Origin: Flagellimonas_B algarum
GTDB taxonomy: Bacteria; Bacteroidota; Bacteroidia; Flavobacteriales; Flavobacteriaceae
Assembly (NCBI RefSeq): GCF_040513375.1
Contig: NZ_JBEVTG010000002.1
Span: 1,178,001 to 1,242,000 of the forward strand
DNA: 64,000 nucleotides
Direction: 5' to 3'
This document shows positions 17,993 through 24,181 of this stretch, in pieces; the first letter of the stretch is position 1; every line of letters begins with the position of its first letter. The position numbers were made by a program, and so were the translations under genes. The notes under the pieces are model-generated. The model was not told the origin of the DNA and did not search any database. It saw nothing but the letters and a program-made list of their open reading frames with translations.

Positions 17993-18637
17993 ATGAAACG
18001 ACTTTTGCACTTTGTATACCATCGGTACGGTCCACTGTTAGCGCTCACGGCCTTCGCCGTTGTGCTCATCCTTTTGCGCGTCTGTATCACTTCGACCATG
18101 TTCTATACCTTTTTACTCTGGAACCTCTTTTTGGCCGTGCTTCCCTATGCCCTGGGTCAAATCATCAAGCGCAACGGACTGGTGCATGGCAGATTACGCT
18201 TTGGCATGCCTTTGTTCATAATTTGGCTATTGTTATTGCCCAATGCCCCTTATTTGATGACCGACTTGGTACACCTGCACAGCCCGCATTCGAATTGGAA
18301 ATGGTTTGATCTCTTTACTGTTTTCGTTTTCGGTCTCGCCGGACTCTTCTTTGGAGCACTTTCCATTCTCGATATGCAAGGCATCCTATGGCTCCGCTTC
18401 GGGGGAAAGGTAGCGCGGGCCCTAACGTTTACGATATGTTTATTGACCGGTTACGGCATGTATTTAGGGCGATTCTTGAGATTCAATTCTTGGGATGCGC
18501 TTTTGAAACCCAAGCAAGTCGCGATCCATGCGCTCTCGGCGCTTGGTCACCCAAAGGTTTGGATGTTGTCGCTGGCTTTCGGCACTTTTCTCTGGTTGGT
18601 GGTTCGCGCCTTACATTGGGTCAAACAAGGAGGCTAA
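17993..18637 (+). CDS. DUF1361 membrane protein
   Basis: A 214-residue polytopic membrane protein with about six helices. Family hallmarks are FLLWNLFLAVLPYALG, WLLLLPNAPYLMTDLVHL, LFTVFVFGLAGLFFGALSILDM and GRFLRFNSWDAL. I place the start at 17993 (MKRLLHFVYHRYG), because the upstream in-frame ATG at 17969 lies inside the creD terminator stem. DUF1361 has no established function. It appears monocistronic. Confidence 0.85.
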   Translation: MKRLLHFVYHRYGPLLALTAFAVVLILLRVCITSTMFYTFLLWNLFLAVLPYALGQIIKRNGLVHGRLRFGMPLFIIWLLLLPNAPYLMTDLVHLHSPHSNWKWFDLFTVFVFGLAGLFFGALSILDMQGILWLRFGGKVARALTFTICLLTGYGMYLGRFLRFNSWDALLKPKQVAIHALSALGHPKVWMLSLAFGTFLWLVVRALHWVKQGG

Positions 18638-18693
18638 TCGTAGACCATGCCCTTATAGGGCGTTTAAAATAAAGGCGTACAGTAGAAAAAACT

Positions 18694-18978
18694 TTAGGAG
18701 GCGTAGGCCGAGGAATTCAGTGTACCGTTGAATTCGGCATCAAAATCCCTTTGGATCAAAGTGGCATAAGCGGCAGGGGTCTTCGCCCCGATGCCAATAT
18801 GTTTGGTATCGAGATCGACATCAAAATAAAAGCAACCCAGGTCTTCACAAGATTCGGAATCCAACCGTTCGATAAGGAATTTGGTGATTTTGGGCCTGAG
18901 TTCGTATTCGAACTCGATACAGGCTTTTTTGAGCGCGTCGCTCATTTGATTTCCAGGGAACTTCCAGTTAAACTTCAT
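18694..18978 (-). CDS. Small conserved-looking cytosolic protein of unknown function
   Basis: A 94-residue protein starting MKFNWKFPGNQMSDALKKAC; five more residues are possible from an ATG at 18993. It has no signal peptide and no membrane segment. The pattern of alternating strands and helices (CEDLGCFYFDVDLDTKHIGIGAKTPAAYATLIQRDFDAEF) suggests a compact alpha/beta domain. It lies on the same strand as, and 83 bases after, the dehydrogenase gene. I do not recognise the family. Confidence 0.55.
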   Translation of the reverse strand: MKFNWKFPGNQMSDALKKACIEFEYELRPKITKFLIERLDSESCEDLGCFYFDVDLDTKHIGIGAKTPAAYATLIQRDFDAEFNGTLNSSAYAS

Positions 18979-19061
18979 TTTGTTTAAGGACAAAAGCCTT
19001 TCAATATATACAATTTCATGAATATGTAGTGCTTCCGCTTAAACAAAATGGACGAACAACC

Positions 19062-20267
19062 TCATTCTTCGCCGTCTACATAGTCTTGCAGGTAGGCATA
19101 GGGTTGGGTCAATCGGCCATCGGCGGTCATTTTGGCCCGCTCGAGTATGCCGTCCATATCCCGATTAAAGAAAGCCGGAATCACATATTTGGCGAAGGCA
19201 TCCCCAAAACCATCACTGGCATCACGTGGTAACTCGGCAGGTAGGTTGTCGACCGCCATAACGGCTACGGCGTTCAGGGCCTTGAAATCGATTTCCTTTT
19301 CCGTTTCCGGATCATACCCATATATGGGATCCGCGATGGTCGAGGGGCGAATCGTAGTCGCGACCGGGCCATCGATGTCACAACTGATATCGGCAACGAC
19401 CTTGATGTTGAAGTCGGCATGTTTGGCATCTTCCCGGGTATACAAATACGGCGCACCATCGCCGTAAAAGTGCCCTGCGATGTAAAAATCGGTCACTTCG
19501 GCAAAACGGAAGAAGTTCGAACGGTATTCCTCAGGGCGGGCGAAAAAGTCCGCCTTGTTGCCACGTACCCCGTCTTTGCGCTTGTTGTATTCCGATGCAT
19601 CGATTTGGCAATACACCGGCTCGTCATAGGTTTCGTTTAGAAAGTCGGTTACACCCACCCTCTTCATGCCCATGGCATCGATCATCTCACGGGCGCCATT
19701 GCCCACGCGACCGCGACCGGTCAATAAGACTTTGATTGCGGGCAATCGAATGCCGTTCAAGGCATCGATCAAGGCCTGTTGGTCTTTCAAGGTTTCGGCT
19801 TTGGGCAATTGAAAGGTATCGTACTTCATACCATAGGCCCGCACGCCGTTGTATGCCCCGACGATACCGGCGTACCGGCCAAAAGCCACCAATCGTTGGC
19901 CTTTCGGGTTGGTAATGACCTCGTGGTCATAGAGTTCGATATTTTTCTCTAAAATGGCTCGAAGCAAATCGCGATTGTAGGGCTGCTTTTTGATCGTATG
20001 CGAAAAGAAAAAGTACTTCTTATTGGGAATCAACGCATCGATAGGTACCTCCTTCACACCAAGCAGCACATCACATTCCTCCATTTTCGACGCTACCTCG
20101 ATTCCTGCATCGCGATATTCATCGTCGGAAAAAACCCGAATGGGCGAAGGTTCAACGATAATTTGTGCCCTAGGATGATTTTGCATGACCGTCTGGCAAA
20201 GTGATGGGGAAAGCACTACGCGTTTATCAGGAGGGTTCTTCCGTTCTCTTATGATTCCGAACTTCAT
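19062..20267 (-). CDS. NAD-dependent saccharopine/alanine-dehydrogenase-like oxidoreductase
   Basis: A 401-residue protein with the AlaDh/PNT N-terminal fold (MKFGIIRERKNPPDKRVVLSP; LLGVKEVP; YFFFSHTIKKQPYNR) and a central Rossmann domain (IKVLLTGRGRVGNGAREMIDAMG). Conserved segments such as VADISCDIDGPVATTIRPSTIADPIYGYD fit the lysine-forming saccharopine dehydrogenase group of Bacteroidota. Members reversibly deaminate an amino acid or saccharopine with NAD; the true substrate cannot be read here. The start at 20267 fits the family; the 36 residues in front of it from 20375 would reach the tmRNA promoter. Confidence 0.82.
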   Translation of the reverse strand: MKFGIIRERKNPPDKRVVLSPSLCQTVMQNHPRAQIIVEPSPIRVFSDDEYRDAGIEVASKMEECDVLLGVKEVPIDALIPNKKYFFFSHTIKKQPYNRDLLRAILEKNIELYDHEVITNPKGQRLVAFGRYAGIVGAYNGVRAYGMKYDTFQLPKAETLKDQQALIDALNGIRLPAIKVLLTGRGRVGNGAREMIDAMGMKRVGVTDFLNETYDEPVYCQIDASEYNKRKDGVRGNKADFFARPEEYRSNFFRFAEVTDFYIAGHFYGDGAPYLYTREDAKHADFNIKVVADISCDIDGPVATTIRPSTIADPIYGYDPETEKEIDFKALNAVAVMAVDNLPAELPRDASDGFGDAFAKYVIPAFFNRDMDGILERAKMTADGRLTQPYAYLQDYVDGEE

Positions 20268-20322
20268 GAAATAATGGTATAATTCTTGCCGAAAATAAGG
20301 GGATCGGAAGGGGTAAACAAAC

Positions 20323-20356
20323 TTTTCTGCCAAGGGCGGATATTTGATTAACTTTA
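20323..20356 (+). promoter_or_regulatory. Candidate promoter of ssrA
   Basis: TAACTTTA (20349-20356) is one base from the -7 consensus TAnnTTTG, and TTTTCTG (20323-20329) lies 19 bases before it where the -33 TTG box is expected. The mature tmRNA would begin 30 bases downstream of the -7 box, leaving a short 5' leader for processing. Confidence 0.45.
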
Positions 20357-20385
20357 CCCCCCTGAAAAAGTTCATTGAAAAATTT

Positions 20386-20782
20386 GGGGCCGACCGGTTT
20401 TGACAGCGAGACCAATGGCGGTGTAAGCATGTCGAGCTATGGGACTGATGCTCGTTAATTCAATATCCCACACCTTTAAATGGCGAGTCTAACTACGCTT
20501 TAGCTGCTTAATCGACTGAATTATAGTAAGTCCTAGCCTAGTCGCGCCAGGCGCGAAAGCTGAATGTTCCTGAATAGCCCTTGTTGACGGCGATTCGTTT
20601 TGGAGCACCATAAAAGTCAACACCGGATCGTTAGGGCTTCGCTAGCGATTTTAAACTAAAGAAGCTAAGCGTTCGATAGGCCGTCTTGGGTCGGTCGAAT
20701 GTCTAAAACCAAACCAGGACTAAGCATGTAGAAAGCATTGTTATTGCTTGTTTGGACGAGGGTTCGAATCCCTCCGGCTCCA
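20386..20782 (+). ncRNA. ssrA: Transfer-messenger RNA
   Basis: A 397-base tmRNA that rescues stalled ribosomes and tags the nascent peptide. The 5' end GGGGCCG pairs with CGGCTCC at 20775-20781 to form the acceptor stem, followed by discriminator A; CCA is not encoded. The T arm reads GAGGGTTCGAATCCCTC. The tag frame starts at 20482 and ends with TAA at 20509-20511. The 3' end is also the integration site of the island downstream, which has re-created it intact. SmpB is not in the window. Confidence 0.95.
20482..20511 (+). other. tmRNA proteolysis-tag reading frame
   Basis: Codons GGC to GCT encode GESNYALAA and stop at TAA. The ending ALAA is the usual protease-recognition end of the tag. 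The resume codon is taken as the GGC following AAAT; the alanine charged on the RNA precedes it. Confidence 0.9.
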
Positions 20783-20820
20783 CGACACCCAGAAAGCCAT
20801 CCAAAATGGATGGCTTTTTT
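20761..20820 (+). repeat. attL: ssrA 3' end plus terminator, left copy of a 60-bp direct repeat
   Basis: From the T-loop GGTTCGAATCC to the terminator T-run this matches 37063-37122 with 5 differences in 60 bases. It overlaps the functional tmRNA 3' end. Duplication of a tmRNA 3' end at both borders of foreign-looking DNA is the mark of site-specific integration by a tyrosine recombinase. Confidence 0.88.
20793..20820 (+). terminator. Terminator of ssrA
   Basis: AAAGCCATCC (20793-20802) pairs with GGATGGCTTT (20808-20817) and the T-run follows, ten bases after the tmRNA end. Confidence 0.8.
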
Positions 20821-20923
20821 ATTTGGTGATAAACTGGGCTTTCTCAACGTTTAGAGCAAAATGAAAAGGCAAAGACAATGGCTGTCTATTTGCAGCATTG
20901 GAGTATATGGGCGGGCGCAAGAC

Positions 20924-20971
20924 AATCCCTCCGGCATCACTGGTAAAGCTACCGTTGCGGTGGCTTTTTTT
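20924..20971 (+). repeat. Degenerate third copy of the ssrA 3' end and terminator
   Basis: AATCCCTCCGGC (identical to the tmRNA 3' end) is followed, after a diverged stretch, by a terminator stem AAGCTACCG/CGGTGGCTT (20946-20966, one G-U pair) and a T-run. The order and spacing copy attL and attR, so it is probably a scar of an older or additional integration event. Confidence 0.55.
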
Positions 20972-21224
20972 GTTTTTCACTTCTATATCAGATATTGATT
21001 GAAGGGTTGTCGTCAGCTATTTGTTTGACCTTTCCGGTCTCGCTAGAGGACAAAAAATGTAAACACTACGTGCTTTTTGAATCCATTAAATTCAACCAAA
21101 TCAAACCAGATTTTACGAAATCATAAATTCTATGAAAAATCTTTTTGTTATCATTTCATATGTTGTGTTATGCCAACAGATAACTTCAAAATGGTTCGTG
21201 AGGTAGATTATCTGCACGGCAGTA

Positions 21225-21262
21225 GGACTTAACCCAATTTCAACGAAACTTGGGTTAAGTCC
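21225..21262. repeat. Perfect 13-bp inverted repeat (strong hairpin)
   Basis: GGACTTAACCCAA (21225-21237) is the exact reverse complement of TTGGGTTAAGTCC (21250-21262); inner bases TTTC/GAAA extend the stem with one bulge. A C-A-G-TTCTTTT tract follows, so it may act as a terminator, or it may be a remnant of a small transposable element. Confidence 0.6.
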
Positions 21263-21340
21263 AGTTCTTTTCATCTTGGGCTTTACACTAAAAGCAATCT
21301 AATTGGCGTAAAGCGCATTATCAAAATTTTCAATATCTTG

Positions 21341-21416
21341 TATCGCAATATGCGATATTTGTTTTCATAATTTTGTTTTACAATGTTTTATGTTTTATTA
21401 TTGCATATCGCGATAT
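21341..21416 (+). promoter_or_regulatory. Operator pair and -7 box of the toxin-antitoxin operon
   Basis: TATCGCA-ATA-TGCGATA (21341-21357) is a perfect palindrome and ATATCGCGATAT (21405-21416) is a second; both use the half-site TATCGC. A perfect -7 box TAATTTTG lies between them at 21368-21375. This layout, with operators on both sides of the start site, fits autorepression by the antitoxin encoded next, as known for AbiEi. Confidence 0.65.
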
Positions 21417-21425
21417 TCAATAATA

Positions 21426-21944
21426 ATGAAGAAAAGTAGTATCCCACAAATGAAACCTCAGGATTTGGTGGTGTTGACAAAACTAATTGCAATAAATGAC
21501 CCAGAATACACTCAGATGTCGTTGTCTCAAATGCTTTACATGAGTCAGTCAGAGATTAGTAGTTCAATATCCCGGTCTACATACGCAGGGCTTCTTATGA
21601 ACAAGGGTAGGGAAGTGAACCGAAAATTATTTTTTGATTTCATTAAATATGGCTTAGCAGTAGTATTCCCCCAACATCCGGGTGCCATAGTAAGAGGTAC
21701 GGTAACAGCCCATAGTGCACCGCCTTTGGATATAGAAATTGTCAGCGAAGAAAAATATGTTTGGCCTTATGCTAAAGGCAAAGCTCGTGGCCAAACTATT
21801 GCTCCTTTATATCCAACAGTACCAAAAGCCGTAATACTGGATAATTACCTATATGAGTTACTAGCTCTAATGGATGCAGTACGAGTAGGGAGGGCAAGAG
21901 AAAAAAACTTGGCACTGGAACTCTTGGAAAAACAAATATGTTAA
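21426..21944 (+). CDS. AbiEi-like winged-helix antitoxin/regulator
   Basis: A 172-residue protein. Residues about 10-65 form a helix-turn-helix (LVVLTKLIAIND ... MSLSQMLYMSQSEISSSISRSTYAGLL), followed by a conserved-looking domain with FFDFIKYGLAVVFPQHPGAIVRGTVTAHSAPPL. I start it at the ATG at 21426 directly behind the second palindrome. It overlaps the next gene by seven bases. Wing-helix protein plus nucleotidyltransferase is the type IV AbiE layout; the sequence is not a close AbiEi relative as far as I can judge, so the family name is inferred from context. Confidence 0.7.
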   Translation: MKKSSIPQMKPQDLVVLTKLIAINDPEYTQMSLSQMLYMSQSEISSSISRSTYAGLLMNKGREVNRKLFFDFIKYGLAVVFPQHPGAIVRGTVTAHSAPPLDIEIVSEEKYVWPYAKGKARGQTIAPLYPTVPKAVILDNYLYELLALMDAVRVGRAREKNLALELLEKQIC

Positions 21945-22633
21945 AGAATACTTTGATTAATAGAGCAGCCACAAAAAAAGTGGCCTTGGCTTTAGGAAAT
22001 TTGAATAAAGAAGTGGTCTATGTAGGTGGGGCCATGGTCAGCCTTTATATAGATGACACAGCTGCTGAAGATGTTAGGCCTACCAAAGATCTTGATCTCA
22101 CTTTTCAGGTGGCCACCTTTGCCGAATTAGAGGACTTACGAGAAAAGCTAATTGAAAAAGGATTTACCCAAAACGCAGAAGACACAGTCAATTGCAGGTT
22201 TAGATATGAAGACTTAAAAGTCGATGTGATGTCCACTCAAAGCGTGGGCTGGGCACCTTCGAACCTGTGGTTTGCTAAAGGTTTTAAAAAAGCAATTTCC
22301 ACAATTTTGGATGAAGTAACCATCAAAGTGTTACCACTACCCTATTTTTTAGCCACCAAAATGGAAGCCTTTTTTGATAGGGGCATGAAAGATGTGTATG
22401 CCAGTCACGATTTGGAAGATATTGTTTATTTATTCAATTACACCACAGATATTGACGAACAGATTCTAGCCTCTGAAAAAGAAGTAAAAGACTTCTTGAT
22501 GGAAAAACTGAAAATCTTCAAAAATGACAATACTATCTTAACCGCCATACGAGGAAGTTTATATTACGACCAAGCTGATGAACGAATGGAAATTATACAA
22601 CAGCGTATTCAAAACATAACAGAAGGTTCATAA
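21938..22633 (+). CDS. AbiEii/MNT-like nucleotidyltransferase, probable toxin
   Basis: A 231-residue protein with the DNA polymerase-beta-type nucleotidyltransferase core: VYVGGAMVSLYIDD (GG-x-x-x-S-like, near 29-42), then PTKDLDLTFQV (D-x-D, near 50-60) and a third acidic strand in YEDLKVDVMSTQ. The C-terminal half is helical (LPYFLATKMEAFFDRGMKDVYASHDLEDIVYLF), typical of AbiEii/AbiGii relatives. Known members block growth by modifying tRNA or other targets, giving phage resistance. The seven-base overlap with the regulator gene indicates coupling. Confidence 0.78.
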   Translation: MLKNTLINRAATKKVALALGNLNKEVVYVGGAMVSLYIDDTAAEDVRPTKDLDLTFQVATFAELEDLREKLIEKGFTQNAEDTVNCRFRYEDLKVDVMSTQSVGWAPSNLWFAKGFKKAISTILDEVTIKVLPLPYFLATKMEAFFDRGMKDVYASHDLEDIVYLFNYTTDIDEQILASEKEVKDFLMEKLKIFKNDNTILTAIRGSLYYDQADERMEIIQQRIQNITEGS

Positions 22634-22670
22634 TAATACGTTTCAGTGATAGAATTGCCATCTGCAAACA

Positions 22671-22749
22671 AAAGTGACCTATTCGGTGAGTATCAAATTT
22701 CGAATATACCGAAACACCAATAAATAATACTATTTAAAATTTAGGTTCT
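22671..22749 (+). repeat. Island end-type sequence, internal copy
   Basis: GACCTATTCGGTGAG within 22671-22690 matches 19 of 20 bases at 36991-37010. Fifty-two bases after it is TAGGTTCT (22742-22749); in the right copy TAGGTTCT follows after 51 bases, where it begins attR. The element therefore looks like a decayed right end, and may be the junction between two islands. The rest of 22634-22829 shows no gene. Confidence 0.6.
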
Positions 22750-22829
22750 GGTCTATATACATCCTTCACAATCAGTTTATCATCCTTTTCAGCGCCAGAT
22801 TAAACAAAAAATGGACTATACAAAATCAG

Positions 22830-23402
22830 CTATTTTGTCCTCTGTAGGGAATCTATAACAGATTTTTGTTCTTTGAGGATAACAATTAATGAAGAAATGG
22901 AATCATTCAAACCCTCTTTTTCATTCACCAGAAGTTTTATTTCGTCTGATTTATCCAATAATAACTTCGTATCCTTTTCAATCCTGTTTAGAGCTTTACT
23001 CAACTCCTCAGCTTTATCTGGATTTTTCAAATCGTTGAGAAGGGTGATAGCGAAAATTGCTGTAGACAACAACAAAAAGATATAAAACAATATCTGGTAA
23101 ATCTTATCCCAAAAATTTTGTCTTTCAGCGTAAAAAACCCGGAAATCACCGCTTACACTACTCTTTTTTTGAAACTCCGCTAAATAATAACTATGCCTAT
23201 CTATCAGCTTTGTCACAGAAATTAATCCCAAAATTAAAAAGATGGTATTTAAAAAAAATAAAACAAAATTAACAGTGAATGTTCCATCTTTTATGTGGCC
23301 AATTAATGCTACTATACCTGTACCAAACAAGGCGTATAAAAAGTTTTGGATCCAACTAAGTTTCTTTCCAATTTTGGAGGTTAGGTTAATTAAGTTTTTC
23401 AT
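22830..23402 (-). CDS. Three-helix membrane protein with C-terminal coiled coil, last gene of the GHKL operon
   Basis: A 190-residue protein. Hydrophobic helices lie near residues 16-37, 43-64 and 103-125, with a basic N-terminus. Residues about 128-187 are charged and heptad-like (LSKALNRIEKDTKLLLDKSDEIKLLVNEKEGLND is the core of it, given here as positions 133-170), predicting a coiled coil. Its start overlaps the receiver gene by 17 bases. By position it is the likely output of the operon: a membrane effector or an anchor for the receiver protein. No family recognised. Confidence 0.72.
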   Translation of the reverse strand: MKNLINLTSKIGKKLSWIQNFLYALFGTGIVALIGHIKDGTFTVNFVLFFLNTIFLILGLISVTKLIDRHSYYLAEFQKKSSVSGDFRVFYAERQNFWDKIYQILFYIFLLLSTAIFAITLLNDLKNPDKAEELSKALNRIEKDTKLLLDKSDEIKLLVNEKEGLNDSISSLIVILKEQKSVIDSLQRTK

Positions 23403-24180
23403 TGGATAGTCTTATAAATTTATTGGAAGTAATTCCTTCCCGATTTAAAACTTCAATTAGCTCATTAAAATCATCTACATTCTTAACTTCTTCCTTATTG
23501 GTTTTTAACCAGTCTATAAGTATTCCTAACCTCTTCAGTCCCTTTGCGGCATCGGTATGTGACTCTGTTGAGAGTTGAGAATAAAACTCATATTCACCAA
23601 CGAACTTTTGAATTAATTCAGGTACTTCACTATTAACACTCTTTGCAGCATCCAACTTTAATAGCTCGTTTAATCTTGGGATTATTTCCTTTTCAAAATA
23701 CTCTTTTTCAAGTACAACTTTTCCAGCAAATCCTTTGTAAATCCAATCTTTGGAACCAGAAATTTTTGGATAATCTCCGATTACTTTGGCACTTTTCATT
23801 TCGCTATTGCTCAAAAAAACAATTGGTTGTTGAAACCCAAGTTCTCTAAGTTTTAATGCTAAATCCAAACCGGTCTCTCCATAATAATTGCCCACAAGTA
23901 TGTAATCAATGATAAAAAGGTTAGGATTGAAATCTTTTATTGTAGTTTCTAACTGCTCTAGAGCATTTTTCCTTATACTTTTGATATACCTCGGATTTAG
24001 ATATACCCTTACCAAATCTATTACCTCCTTAAATGTTTCATGTTTCCTATTAGTACTCCAAGTAGGGTAAATGTCATATTCCTCTTCATTTAATCGTTGC
24101 CAAATCTCCTTAAAATGGTAGTACTGATTTTCTATAACAAAAACTCTTTTACCATCAATATTTTTTTGGGCGTCGGTCAT
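23386..24180 (-). CDS. Receiver-domain protein with helical C-terminus
   Basis: A 264-residue protein. The N-terminal two-thirds reads as a receiver fold: KRVFVIENQ (E17 in place of the usual acidic pair), predicted phospho-acceptor D92 in LFIIDYIL, switch Ser S124 in VFLSNS, and K149 in DWIYKG. An insertion of about 40 residues (36-75) separates the first strand from D92. Residues 170-264 are helical and carry no DNA-binding motif, so output is likely protein-protein. It starts one base after the PRTase-GHKL gene. In Detocs-like defence systems receivers relay or buffer phosphoryl groups; this is an analogy, not a demonstrated relation. Confidence 0.75.
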   Translation of the reverse strand: MTDAQKNIDGKRVFVIENQYYHFKEIWQRLNEEEYDIYPTWSTNRKHETFKEVIDLVRVYLNPRYIKSIRKNALEQLETTIKDFNPNLFIIDYILVGNYYGETGLDLALKLRELGFQQPIVFLSNSEMKSAKVIGDYPKISGSKDWIYKGFAGKVVLEKEYFEKEIIPRLNELLKLDAAKSVNSEVPELIQKFVGEYEFYSQLSTESHTDAAKGLKRLGILIDWLKTNKEEVKNVDDFNELIEVLNREGITSNKFIRLSNEKLN

Positions 24181-24181
24181 T

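Larger units (their letters stand above)
20821..21425. other. Intergenic left end of the island, no gene seen
   Basis: About 600 bases without a convincing coding frame. It holds a diverged third copy of the ssrA 3' end with its own terminator (20924-20971), a strong perfect inverted repeat (21225-21262) and the regulatory palindromes of the toxin-antitoxin operon (21341-21416). The bases from 20972 to 21224 show nothing I can name. Confidence 0.7.

Noticed and set aside
20267..20375. Longer start for the saccharopine-dehydrogenase-like gene
   Set aside because: MNFFRGVKLIKYPP and the following residues match nothing in the family and overlap the tmRNA promoter; MKFGIIRERK is the family's usual beginning.
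20665..20847. Minus-strand 60-residue frame across the tmRNA end
   Set aside because: It is antisense to the tmRNA 3' domain and terminator.
22671..22690. A CRISPR-type repeat in the island
   Set aside because: Only two copies exist, 14 kb apart, so it is an end repeat and not an array; no Cas genes are present.
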